Under the pieces are notes generated by a model. It worked only from the letters and a program-made list of their open reading frames with translations, did no database searches and was not told where the DNA came from. Positions 15,508 through 23,888 of a stretch of DNA of 64,000 bases are shown here, piece after piece. The DNA comes from a virus. Both the position numbers and the translations under genes were made by a program. The first letter of the stretch is position 1, and every line of letters begins with the position of its first letter. Location of the stretch: IMG/VR virus record IMGVR_UViG_3300042292_000800, positions 1 through 64,000 of that record; one strand, written 5' to 3'.

Positions 15508-16250
15508 AAGGTATAGAATTACCAACTGCTACAATTAAATCAGTAGTAAAGAGTCCAAAAAACTTAATCATATTTAGTAAACCAAAAACAGGTAAGACAA
15601 CATTGTTGTCACAACTGCCTAATTGTTTACTTATAGATTTAGAAAGTGGTTCCGACTATGTTGATGCAATGAAAATCAAAGCAAGTAACATCAAAGAACT
15701 TATGGACATTGAGGCTGCAATTATTAAAGCAGGTAAGCCATACAAGTATATCGCTTTAGACACTATTACTGCATTAGAAGACATGTGTATACCATACGCA
15801 GAACATTTGTATTCGTTATCACCAATGGGTGCTAATTGGAAAACAACCGGTAAAGCAAAGTACGGTAACATATTGAATCTTGCAAATGGTGCAGGTTATC
15901 CATGGTTACGTCAAGCATTTAATGATATTACGTCAAGAATCAAAAATCTTGCACCTAATGTTATTTTTTGTGGTCACGTAAAAGACACATTATTGTCTAA
16001 AAATGGTAATGATTTTAGTTCGTTGGATCTTAATCTAACAGGTAAACTGAAAGACATTACAACATCTAAATCAGACGCAATTGGATACTTGGTGCGTAAA
16101 GGAGACAAAAATATCTTGAGTTTTAAAACACAAGATGATATTTCATGTGGTGCAAGACCAGAACATTTAAGAAATAAAGAGATTGTTATCTCTGAAACTC
16201 TTGAAGATGGTACTATTGTAACACACTGGGATGAAGTATTTATTGATTAA
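15492..16250 (+). CDS. RecA-like ATPase, Sak4-type recombinase
   Basis: Walker A is FSKPKTGKTTL (K35, T36); Walker B is YIALDTITAL; FCGHVKD supplies the sensor His/Gln-like strand. This order and the 252-residue length fit the Sak4/phage AAA_24 ATPases, single-domain RecA relatives that promote single-strand annealing together with a phage ssDNA-binding protein. The next gene encodes a probable ssDNA-binding protein, which is the expected Sak4 partner. A spacer of short TTAAAAATTA repeats (16251-16286) separates the two. Confidence 0.8.
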   Translation: MATEVKGIELPTATIKSVVKSPKNLIIFSKPKTGKTTLLSQLPNCLLIDLESGSDYVDAMKIKASNIKELMDIEAAIIKAGKPYKYIALDTITALEDMCIPYAEHLYSLSPMGANWKTTGKAKYGNILNLANGAGYPWLRQAFNDITSRIKNLAPNVIFCGHVKDTLLSKNGNDFSSLDLNLTGKLKDITTSKSDAIGYLVRKGDKNILSFKTQDDISCGARPEHLRNKEIVISETLEDGTIVTHWDEVFID

Positions 16251-16286
16251 TTAAAAATTATTATTAAAAATTAAAAATTAGAAAAA

Positions 16287-17033
16287 ATGGGAACATTTAG
16301 CTTAAACGATTACAATCCATCAGAAGGAAACTATGTATCTAAAATTTTATTACCAGGTACGCATAAATGCAGAATCTTAGATTTGAAATTAGAAAGACCT
16401 CCGTATGACAGAGAACAATATAATTTGATTTTTGTATTGGAAGGTCCAGAAATTGGTGATGGATTCGAAGGTATTCAAATTAACAGATTAGATCCTTCTA
16501 AAGGAAACTATAAAGGACAGATTGCTTCTGTTAGAAGTGGTCAATTTGGATTTAAAGACTGGGTTTACAAAGGTAAAACTATTGGAAGAGACGAGTCTAT
16601 TCAAAATTTCTTAGGTAGTTTCTTAAAACAACTTGGATTGTTAGAAAAGTTCCAATCTCTTAATATTCAGTGTGATACAATTGAAGACTTGGTTGTTGCA
16701 ATCAAAAACTTTATTTGTAAAGCAGACTTCTGGTTGCATTTTACAATTGGTGGACAAAAATATTACAAAGATGGTTCAGACTATGCAAACTATTCTTTAT
16801 TTTTACCAAAAAGAACCGAGGGTAAATATGCTTACGCGTTAACTGCAGAAGATCCAAACTTCTTACCATTTAACGAAGCTGTTCATATCTATGAGAAAAA
16901 GGTTGCCGAAGACACTTCTGAAACAGTAAGTGAATTTTCTGCAGCTCCTGCAGCTCAAGATATTTTCAATGACGCACCAGCTGCAAGTGCTCCAATCTTT
17001 GAAGACAACGTAAATGATTTGCAACTACCATAA
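16287..17033 (+). CDS. Probable single-stranded DNA-binding protein
   Basis: A 248-residue protein beginning MGTFSLNDYNPSEGNY. Alternating beta strands (THKCRILDLKLER, YNLIFVLEG) suit an OB-fold, and the C-terminal 50 residues are Ala/Pro-rich and acidic, ending EDNVNDLQLP. A flexible acidic tail is the usual protein-interaction end of ssDNA-binding proteins. The position between a Sak4 ATPase and primase supports the call. No catalytic motif is seen. A terminator follows. Confidence 0.6.
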   Translation: MGTFSLNDYNPSEGNYVSKILLPGTHKCRILDLKLERPPYDREQYNLIFVLEGPEIGDGFEGIQINRLDPSKGNYKGQIASVRSGQFGFKDWVYKGKTIGRDESIQNFLGSFLKQLGLLEKFQSLNIQCDTIEDLVVAIKNFICKADFWLHFTIGGQKYYKDGSDYANYSLFLPKRTEGKYAYALTAEDPNFLPFNEAVHIYEKKVAEDTSETVSEFSAAPAAQDIFNDAPAASAPIFEDNVNDLQLP

Positions 17034-17057
17034 TTAAAATGTTTTATTTTTAAGATG

Positions 17058-17090
17058 AGGGTAGATGTAATGTCTACCCTTTTCATTTTA
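17058..17090 (+). terminator. Rho-independent terminator
   Basis: AGGGTAGA and TCTACCCT form an 8-bp stem with a 7-base loop, followed by TTTCATTTTA. It ends the helicase-Sak4-ssDNA-binding unit. Confidence 0.8.
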
Positions 17091-17106
17091 ATGTAAAATA
17101 CTGATT

Positions 17107-18114
17107 ATGTTTAGTTTAAATAATTTTGTCGCATCAATAGATGATGTACCATCGGATTGGATATTTGAAAACTATTTGGATCTTGCTGAAAAGTTATCAG
17201 GTCAAAATGTACGAATGAATAGTTTATTTAATCCACATGATAGAGATCCATCAATGTATCTGTATTATGTAAAAGCAATTGGTAAATACCGGTATAAATG
17301 TTTTTCAACAGGTAAATCTGGTAATGCAGTTGACTTAATGGCAAAATTGTGGAATGTAGATTATGGCACTGCAGTCTATAAAATCTTGGAAGATTACCAG
17401 TCATTTTTGAAGACAGGTAAAACAACTCCAAAGAAAGAATTTGTAGAAACCAAATGGATTGTCTCTGAATATTTTATCAGAAGTTGGACCAAAGATGATG
17501 CAGATTTCTGGTTACAGTTTAATATTGGTAGTAAATTGTTAAATGAGTACAATGTAATTCCATTACGTAGTTACACTATGGCAAAGCAAGTTGGTGATAT
17601 AATCACCGATGAAGAGTTCCATGTACAAAAAAAGTATACTTATTTGTACACTACAAAGTACAACGAGATGTACAAAATTTACCAACCAAAAAATGGAGCC
17701 AAGAAATTTTTAAAGTTAATGGACTATACTCAAGGTATAGATCAGTTAGAAGGAGCCAGGTTTTTAGTTATCACATCTTCTCTAAAAGATTGCATGGCAA
17801 TTAGAAGTATCCCAGGTCTTGACGTTGACGTTATAGCACCAGATAGTGAGAATACAAAATTGTCTTCAGAACTAATTGAATCCATGAAAAGTAATTACGA
17901 AGCTGTTGTTACTTATATGGATAGTGATGCTGCAGGTATTGCGAGTATGAAATATTATTTGGAAACTTATAATTTACCGTTTTGTTATATACCGCTTGAA
18001 AAAGACTTTAGTGACATTGTCAAAGTTCACGGTATCAAAAAAGCAGCATACACTTTTATACCAGTTTTAGACAGAGCAGTTGCAAAATATAAAGAATTAA
18101 ATGTAGATTTGTAA
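17107..18114 (+). CDS. DnaG-like primase with Toprim domain
   Basis: Makes RNA primers. The N-terminal region (FNPHDRDPSMYLYY ... KCFSTGKSGNAVDLM) aligns in pattern with the CHC2 zinc ribbon but keeps only one cysteine, so zinc is probably not bound. The Toprim domain shows VTYMDSDAAGIASM (D272, D274). The usual Toprim Glu-Gly (xEGxxD) is replaced by ITSSLKDCMAI, i.e. the metal-binding Glu is Ser. I recall similar ITKSLKD forms in primases of Bacteroidota mobile elements, so this may be a subfamily trait rather than a defect. Length is 335 residues, without a C-terminal helicase-binding domain. Confidence 0.75.
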   Translation: MFSLNNFVASIDDVPSDWIFENYLDLAEKLSGQNVRMNSLFNPHDRDPSMYLYYVKAIGKYRYKCFSTGKSGNAVDLMAKLWNVDYGTAVYKILEDYQSFLKTGKTTPKKEFVETKWIVSEYFIRSWTKDDADFWLQFNIGSKLLNEYNVIPLRSYTMAKQVGDIITDEEFHVQKKYTYLYTTKYNEMYKIYQPKNGAKKFLKLMDYTQGIDQLEGARFLVITSSLKDCMAIRSIPGLDVDVIAPDSENTKLSSELIESMKSNYEAVVTYMDSDAAGIASMKYYLETYNLPFCYIPLEKDFSDIVKVHGIKKAAYTFIPVLDRAVAKYKELNVDL

Positions 18115-18126
18115 AAAATCAACATT

Positions 18127-18582
18127 ATGAGCAATTGGATCTTAACTGAAAGTAATAACAAAGTAATTACTAAATTAGAGGATATACCTAACAATGAGCA
18201 TGTTATAGGTTTTGTTTACAAAATTACACACATTGGAACTGGTAAATTCTACATTGGCAAAAAAAGTCTATTCGCATCAAGAAAGACTGCAATCAGTAAA
18301 AAAGAAAAAGCAACTACTGGTACAAGAAAGCGTACTAAAACAGTTGTAAAAGAATCAAACTGGTTGTCATATTTTGGTAGTTGTAAAGAACTATCTGAAG
18401 AAGTGCTAAGAAATGGAGCACATAGTTATAAACGCGAGATTCTTGAATTGTGTTGTACTAAAAAATACCTGAACTATTGCGAATTAAGTTATCAAGTAAA
18501 ACTTGACGTCTTATCATCAAATAGTTATAATGGTAATATATTAGGCAGATACTTTGCAAGAGATATGCAAAATTGTAAATAA
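18127..18582 (+). CDS. GIY-YIG endonuclease
   Basis: The catalytic GIY-YIG core is visible as GFVYKITHIGTGKFYIGKKS (starting near residue 29), followed by WLSYFGSCKEL, KREILELC and the catalytic glutamate in YCELSYQ. It resembles Seg-type free-standing phage nucleases or T4 endonuclease II relatives, which nick or cut DNA. There is no separate DNA-binding domain in the 151 residues. The stop overlaps the next ATG by 1 base. Confidence 0.82.
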   Translation: MSNWILTESNNKVITKLEDIPNNEHVIGFVYKITHIGTGKFYIGKKSLFASRKTAISKKEKATTGTRKRTKTVVKESNWLSYFGSCKELSEEVLRNGAHSYKREILELCCTKKYLNYCELSYQVKLDVLSSNSYNGNILGRYFARDMQNCK

Positions 18583-19625
18583 TGAAAGTACAAAATTTGA
18601 TGCCCACAGTAGCAGATCGTCTACAAAAAGAAGAAGAGTTCTTTGACAAAAATTTTATGATGTCTTATTCTGGTTTGAATAAGTTATTATACAGTCCAAG
18701 ATTGTTTTATTTACATTATATCTTGGGACAACGCGATGACGCAACTGACAAATTTGCAATAGAAGGGAAGTTAATTCACTGTCTATTCTTAAAACCGGAT
18801 GATTTTGACAAAGAATTTGCATTAAGTATTGCTGATGTACCAAGCGATAATCCAAAAACATTATTGGATAGATTGTTTGTACATTACAAAGAACTTAATG
18901 CTGCAGGTGATCCAAGAGAAAATCTGGAACATTTCGAACATGCAATACTGGATATTCTGAAAGACATGAATTTGTATCAGACTTTGAAGACTGATGCTCA
19001 ACGTGTTGAAAAAATTATCACAGAACGACATGTTGCTTACTGGGACCACTTAAAAAATGGTGAAGGTAAAATACTTGTGGATCCTGATACATTTGCTCAA
19101 TGCAATGCAATTGTTGAAGAGATTAAATCCAAAGACAATGTAATGTCTATTATGGGTTATAGACCTGATTTTGGACAAGACATTAAGTTGCAAAATGAAA
19201 TTGAACTTGCTGCATTTGATGATAAGTATCCATTGTTTGGATTAAGAGGATTCATTGACAACTTGGTAATTGATCATACTAACAAAGTAATACGTGTTAA
19301 TGATTTAAAGAAATCAAGTAAAGACATATCTTCTTTTCCAGAGTCAATTGAATACTATAAATATTGGATGCAAGCAGCTATGTATTACATGTTGATATGT
19401 AATGTGTATTTGTTCAAACCAGAGTATTCAGACTACAAATTTGAATTTAGATTCATTGTAGTTGATAACTATCTGCAGATTGCACCAATTAGAGTTTCAA
19501 ATGAAACTTTAAAAGAATGGGTAAAGAAAACCCAAGCATTATTGGATCAAGCTCATTATCATTTTGATAACAAGAACTTTGATCTACCATATGAATTTTT
19601 AATAAATGATGAAATTGTGTTATGA
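18582..19625 (+). CDS. PD-(D/E)XK exonuclease (RecE/exonuclease VIII-like)
   Basis: The N-terminal MMSYSGLNKLLYSPRLFYL and EGKLIHCLFLKPDDF, then GLRGFIDNLVI and VIRVNDLKKS, follow the S.L......P...(Y/F)...(G)...H....P..F ... G..D ... D.K layout of RecE/Cas4-like nucleases, with the Asp of FIDN and the D-x-K of DLKK as catalytic residues. Such enzymes resect double-stranded DNA ends for annealing by Sak4-type proteins. The length of 347 residues is normal for the group. It overlaps its neighbours by 1 and 4 bases. Confidence 0.82.
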   Translation: MKVQNLMPTVADRLQKEEEFFDKNFMMSYSGLNKLLYSPRLFYLHYILGQRDDATDKFAIEGKLIHCLFLKPDDFDKEFALSIADVPSDNPKTLLDRLFVHYKELNAAGDPRENLEHFEHAILDILKDMNLYQTLKTDAQRVEKIITERHVAYWDHLKNGEGKILVDPDTFAQCNAIVEEIKSKDNVMSIMGYRPDFGQDIKLQNEIELAAFDDKYPLFGLRGFIDNLVIDHTNKVIRVNDLKKSSKDISSFPESIEYYKYWMQAAMYYMLICNVYLFKPEYSDYKFEFRFIVVDNYLQIAPIRVSNETLKEWVKKTQALLDQAHYHFDNKNFDLPYEFLINDEIVL

Positions 19626-20185
19626 TAACTGATATTTATAGAAAATATTTTCAGAAATCTTACAACTTCTTGTATCCTTTATTAGGATTAAAGAAACACA
19701 AAACCCACAAACCTTCCCAAACTTATATAGAATGGGAAGACGTTTGTGACTTTACATCAAGAAAACTAATATGTGTTTTTAAAAGACAAGACACTCCGGA
19801 ATGGAAACATTTTGAGATGAATTATCTAATTGCACATAGTATGCTTGATCACTGTGTTCCAATTGACGAGAACACAATTGCATATGTATTTGATTTGAAC
19901 TCTAAAGCAGAGGACTTCGATGCATTTTGCAATGGTCAATACTCACGATTTTCTTCTGATGCAAAAAAGATGCTAAGTAACTATTATGGAGTTCATACTC
20001 CAGAGTGGGTATTTATGGAGTCTTACGTGTATCCAGAAAAATATTTTAAGAAATATGCAGAAATTTTATTAATTGATGTTGATATTCTTAAAAAAGTTGG
20101 CGAACTTTGTGAAAAATACGACCAGGTAAAAGAAGTGTATACTACACCTCATCCTGAAATCTCCACGTATAATATAAACCAATAA
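19622..20185 (+). CDS. Hypothetical replication-block protein, 187 aa
   Basis: No known domain. The protein begins MITDIYRKYFQKSYNFLYPLLGL, is aromatic-rich and contains IEWEDVCDFTSRKLICVFKR. Its fixed position directly after the PD-(D/E)XK nuclease (4-base overlap) and just ahead of the DNA polymerase suggests a DNA-metabolism role, not shown by motifs. Confidence 0.55.
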   Translation: MITDIYRKYFQKSYNFLYPLLGLKKHKTHKPSQTYIEWEDVCDFTSRKLICVFKRQDTPEWKHFEMNYLIAHSMLDHCVPIDENTIAYVFDLNSKAEDFDAFCNGQYSRFSSDAKKMLSNYYGVHTPEWVFMESYVYPEKYFKKYAEILLIDVDILKKVGELCEKYDQVKEVYTTPHPEISTYNINQ

Positions 20186-20188
20186 ATA

Positions 20189-20557
20189 ATGACAGCACAA
20201 AGTATGCTTATATATTCTACTGACTGGTACGGTAGAAGAACTTTTAGAATGTTACCAGCAACAGAAGAATGTCCTTATAACGAAGTAATCTTTGATCCAA
20301 GTACAAAGGTTCTTGCTGTTATCAGTAAAGAATTTAAAGAGAAACCACACATGTTTCCAAAGCTAAATGTAACAGGTAAACCGTTACACACAACTGCTGC
20401 TGGACATGATTATGTGGAAGAACGTATTGTAATGGACACATATTACGAATACTATCTTGATAACATTGATGATATTAGAGTTTTTGTAAATCATTTTGCA
20501 ATTAACAGTGATCATTCTGCAATGAAAATTCTTGATGAAGTTCTAACTGAAGAATAA
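20189..20557 (+). CDS. Hypothetical protein, 122 aa
   Basis: Beta-rich N-terminus (MTAQSMLIYSTDWYGRRTF) and an acidic C-terminus. No family recognised. It sits 3 bases after the previous gene and 14 bases before the DNA polymerase. Confidence 0.55.
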   Translation: MTAQSMLIYSTDWYGRRTFRMLPATEECPYNEVIFDPSTKVLAVISKEFKEKPHMFPKLNVTGKPLHTTAAGHDYVEERIVMDTYYEYYLDNIDDIRVFVNHFAINSDHSAMKILDEVLTEE

Positions 20558-20571
20558 TCCTAACAATTAAA

Positions 20572-22554
20572 ATGTCAATGATGTCACGTAATAAGAAATT
20601 TTGGATAATGGATTACGAAACAATTGTAAATTGTTTTGTAGCTGTGTTTACTGGATATTCTTCTGGTGAAACCCGGATCTTTGTTGTAAACAGAGATAGA
20701 AATGACCTGCCTGAGTTTCTTGATTTTTTAGATGAAAACATTGAACATAAAGATTGGCATTTTGGATATAATAATCTTGCATTTGACTCTCAAATAACTG
20801 AATTCATACTTGAAAACAGAAATGAGTTGTCGTATTTGTCTTCTAATGATTTTACAGCAACAATTGCACAATATGCAGGTTCTGTTATTGCAAAATCTAA
20901 TAGAGGAGAATGGTTAGATTATCCAGAGTTTAAGTTGTCTATTCCGTGTGTTGATATATTCAAACTCAACCACTGGGATGGTACAGCAAAAAGATGTTCT
21001 TTAAAATGGATACAGTTTTCTATGGATTGGTTTAATGTTGAAGAGATGCCTCATCATCATACAGAACCGGTTCTTACTGATCAAGTATTAGATTCTATTG
21101 TAAGATATTGTATTAATGACGTAAGGTCAACTAAACAAATATTTGTTCTTCGAAATCCTAAAGGAGAGCAAGTAATGGCAAGTCAAATAAATTTACGTGC
21201 TCAATTGAGTGCAGATTATAGATTAAATCTGTATTCTGCAAGTGAGCCGCGTATAAGTAAAGAGATGTTTCTTCACTTCTTATCTGAAAAATTAGGAAAA
21301 GATAAGAAGGAAATCAGAGTAATGAAGACAGAACGTGATAACGTAGTTGTCAGAAACATTATCTTACCAAGTATCAAGTTTGAAACGCCAGAATTTAATG
21401 GCGTGTTCAACTGGTTCAAAAGTCAAATAGTAAATACTATGATTGACATTGAACAAGCAGAAACAAAAGGTCCTAAATACAGGATGATGTTCAAAGGAGT
21501 TCCTACTGACTATGGTTTAGGTGGTTTGCACGGATGTATCAGATCTGGTATATACAGTGCAGGTAATGGTAAAAAGATTTTGTCTGCTGACGTGACGTCT
21601 TTTTATCCTAATCTTGCTATTAAAAATGAATGGTCTCCAGCGCATATTCCTAAAAGAGACTTTTGTGAACTGTATGAATGGTTCTTTGAAGAGAGAAAGA
21701 AGTATCCAAAAACTTCTCCTTTGAATTATCTATTCAAAATTATATTGAATTCTACTTATGGATTAAGTAAAAATAAGTATTCGTTTTTGTATGATCCTGA
21801 ATTTACTTTCAGAATTACCATCAATGGACAATTACAACTATCAATGTTGTATGAGATGATAGCAACCAGAATCCCTGGTGCTCAACCACTTATGCAAAAT
21901 ACTGATGGTTTGGAGTTTCTTGTAGATGAACAAGATGAAAAGTTATTTTATGAAATCTGTAAAGAGTGGGAAGAGTTGACATCTTTACAACTTGAAACAG
22001 TAGAATATGACAAGATGATTATTGGCGATGTGAATAACTACATTGCTGTATACACAGATGGAAAAACAAAATGCAAAGGTCGTTTTGAATTTGAAGAGCT
22101 GGCACTTCATAAAAACAAATCTCATCTAATAATACCAAAAGCGTTGTATGCATATTTCATATTTGGAAAAGATCCAAAAGATTTTTTACAAGAAAATAGA
22201 AATATATTTGACTATTGCGCAGGAGCAAAACTAAAAGGAAATTGGTTCTTTGAAAAAAGAGGTGTAGTAAATGGTGAGTATCAAGTAGAAAAACTGCAAA
22301 GACTTGTTAGATATTATATTTCCAATACAGGAGTCAAGCTAATTAAGTGTAATCCGGATGGTCGCGAAATACAATTGGAAAGTGGTAAGCACATGCAGAC
22401 AATATTTAATCTGCATGAAGAAAAACCATGGGACCAATATGATATAAACGAAAAGTATTATTTAGATAAGATTTATGATGAGATTCAAAAGATAGAGAAG
22501 TCATCTATCATATTACCTCAAGATAAAGTAAATCAACAATTAAGTCTCTTTTAA
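20572..22554 (+). CDS. Family B DNA polymerase with 3'-5' exonuclease domain
   Basis: Replicates the genome. The N-terminal exonuclease shows IMDYETI (ExoI, D14/E16), FGYNNLAFDSQ (ExoII) and YCINDVRSTK (ExoIII). The polymerase motif A is DVTSFYPNL (D340), motif B is KIILNSTYGL (K389-L398), and motif C is NTDGLEF (N443-F449) where DTDS is usual; the catalytically essential second Asp is kept as D445. At 660 residues it is compact: only about 50 residues separate motifs A and B, so the fingers are short. No protein-priming insertion is obvious. Confidence 0.92.
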   Translation: MSMMSRNKKFWIMDYETIVNCFVAVFTGYSSGETRIFVVNRDRNDLPEFLDFLDENIEHKDWHFGYNNLAFDSQITEFILENRNELSYLSSNDFTATIAQYAGSVIAKSNRGEWLDYPEFKLSIPCVDIFKLNHWDGTAKRCSLKWIQFSMDWFNVEEMPHHHTEPVLTDQVLDSIVRYCINDVRSTKQIFVLRNPKGEQVMASQINLRAQLSADYRLNLYSASEPRISKEMFLHFLSEKLGKDKKEIRVMKTERDNVVVRNIILPSIKFETPEFNGVFNWFKSQIVNTMIDIEQAETKGPKYRMMFKGVPTDYGLGGLHGCIRSGIYSAGNGKKILSADVTSFYPNLAIKNEWSPAHIPKRDFCELYEWFFEERKKYPKTSPLNYLFKIILNSTYGLSKNKYSFLYDPEFTFRITINGQLQLSMLYEMIATRIPGAQPLMQNTDGLEFLVDEQDEKLFYEICKEWEELTSLQLETVEYDKMIIGDVNNYIAVYTDGKTKCKGRFEFEELALHKNKSHLIIPKALYAYFIFGKDPKDFLQENRNIFDYCAGAKLKGNWFFEKRGVVNGEYQVEKLQRLVRYYISNTGVKLIKCNPDGREIQLESGKHMQTIFNLHEEKPWDQYDINEKYYLDKIYDEIQKIEKSSIILPQDKVNQQLSLF

Positions 22555-22556
22555 AA

Positions 22557-23372
22557 ATGAAAAGAACAGTAAATGGCATGATTGCCTATGGTAAAATGTT
22601 AAGCACACCATTACCAGCAAGAACAAAAACATATACTCCTATCTCTCACAAAGACGTTGTCAGTCGTGTGAGAGCAGAAATAGCTGCAGCAGGATATATA
22701 ATTACTGGCGAAGATTACAAGTGCACACAAGATGGCACTGTAGCAATTGGAAATTTTAAATTGAATTATAAAGCGGATCCAGATGTTGAGTTATCTGCAA
22801 ACTTTATGAATTCATATAATAAACAATATGCATTTAGATTCTCACTTGGAGGATTGGTAAAAGTATGTATGAACGGTATGATGTTATCAAACAGTAAGTT
22901 TGGGGCATACAAACGCGTTCACAAAGGTGCTGCAGATATACTTGCAGCTGGTAAAATCTCTGAGTTTATAAAAGATTCAGAAGAGTATTGGACAACATTG
23001 ATACAGCATAAAGATGCTTTAAAAGATCGAATTGTAACAAAACCAATTGCATTTATTATTCTTGGTAAATTATTCTTTGAACATGAATTACTGACAACTA
23101 TGCAGTTAAACATGATTAAGAAAGAAATGGAAAAACCAAGTTTTGAATACAATGCAGATCCTGATAGTGCTTGGGTATTGTATAATCACATTACTCTCGC
23201 ATTAAAAGAAGCACATCCTTCTACCTGGATGGATGATCAAGTAAAAATGCATCAAGTATTTTGTGACACTTTTGGTATAGACATTGATTCTGATACAGAA
23301 CCTGAAGAAGACAGTGCCGGTTATACAGTTGCTGATCGAGAAGAGGAAATAGAAGAACTATTACCATTTTAA
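22557..23372 (+). CDS. DUF932-like protein
   Basis: The middle (ANFMNSYNKQYAFRFSLGG, VKVCMNGMMLSNSKFG, YKRVHKGA) matches the pattern of DUF932 proteins (N S.D...A......RVVC.NG......) found in phages and plasmids beside replication genes. They are suspected to help DNA replication or anti-restriction but have no proven activity. The tail is acidic (EPEEDS, EEEIEELL). The gene starts 2 bases after the polymerase stop, and a terminator follows. Confidence 0.65.
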   Translation: MKRTVNGMIAYGKMLSTPLPARTKTYTPISHKDVVSRVRAEIAAAGYIITGEDYKCTQDGTVAIGNFKLNYKADPDVELSANFMNSYNKQYAFRFSLGGLVKVCMNGMMLSNSKFGAYKRVHKGAADILAAGKISEFIKDSEEYWTTLIQHKDALKDRIVTKPIAFIILGKLFFEHELLTTMQLNMIKKEMEKPSFEYNADPDSAWVLYNHITLALKEAHPSTWMDDQVKMHQVFCDTFGIDIDSDTEPEEDSAGYTVADREEEIEELLPF

Positions 23373-23377
23373 TAATT

Positions 23378-23405
23378 GGGGAGTGTAAAAGCTCCCCTAA
23401 TTTTA
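23378..23405 (+). terminator. Rho-independent terminator
   Basis: GGGGAG and CTCCCC form a 6-bp GC stem with an 8-base loop, followed by TAATTTTAG. It ends the polymerase-DUF932 unit. Confidence 0.7.
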
Positions 23406-23411
23406 GTTATT

Positions 23412-23669
23412 ATGAAAATAAATGAGCAATTGCAAGACATGATAGATCTTAAAACAAGATTACAAAAAGTACAAGAAAAAATAGAACTTTTAAATTCAGA
23501 ACCAATGGTTGATGTTATATTACAAGCAATTATCAAAGTGAGTAAAAAAGATACATCTCACAATGTAGTTCAGTTTACAAAGCGATATCTACGTAGATAT
23601 TACAATATCGATATAGATTCAAAATCGGTAAGAGACAGAATAAAATCAATAACAAAACAATTAAAGTAA
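23412..23669 (+). CDS. Hypothetical basic helical protein, 85 aa
   Basis: ATG 23412 is taken as start because upstream in-frame codons fall in the terminator hairpin. The first 40 residues look like a coiled coil (DLKTRLQKVQEKIELL) and the C-terminal half is basic (TKRYLRRYYNIDID, RDRIKSITKQLK), suggesting DNA binding. The last base is shared with the next ATG. Confidence 0.55.
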   Translation: MKINEQLQDMIDLKTRLQKVQEKIELLNSEPMVDVILQAIIKVSKKDTSHNVVQFTKRYLRRYYNIDIDSKSVRDRIKSITKQLK

Positions 23670-23887
23670 TGACAAAAAATTTAAAACTTGACCAAGCATT
23701 ATCACTTTTGCAAACTGGTAATACTGTAACCAGAAATGAATGGAAAACAAGAGGTGAATTTCTTTATAGTGCAGATGAAGGTAAAACTATTGAGTTAAAA
23801 AATGCAGAAGGAACAATTGATCCAAATTGGCAACCTGACGAAATTGATACAATCGCTGAAGATTGGGAAATGATTAATTCTTTATAA
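23669..23887 (+). CDS. DUF2829/Tad2-like anti-Thoeris candidate
   Basis: A 72-residue protein whose landmarks match DUF2829: L..AL.LLQTGNTVTRNEW near the start, a short GEFLY strand, then NWQPDEIDTIAEDWEMI at the end (family pattern: F.EAL..L..GK.V.R..W ... W.PS..D..AEDW..V). The family includes Tad2, which sequesters the cyclic ADP-ribose signal of Thoeris immunity. Identity here is by motif only, and many DUF2829 members are untested. Length is typical. It lies 1 base ahead of the kinase gene and is coupled to the previous one. Confidence 0.6.
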   Translation: MTKNLKLDQALSLLQTGNTVTRNEWKTRGEFLYSADEGKTIELKNAEGTIDPNWQPDEIDTIAEDWEMINSL

Positions 23888-23888
23888 G

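Noticed and set aside
16251-16286. TTAAAAATTA repeats as a possible origin
   Set aside because: Only 36 bases of simple A/T repeat; no iterons, no initiator gene identified, and similar AT-rich leaders precede other genes.
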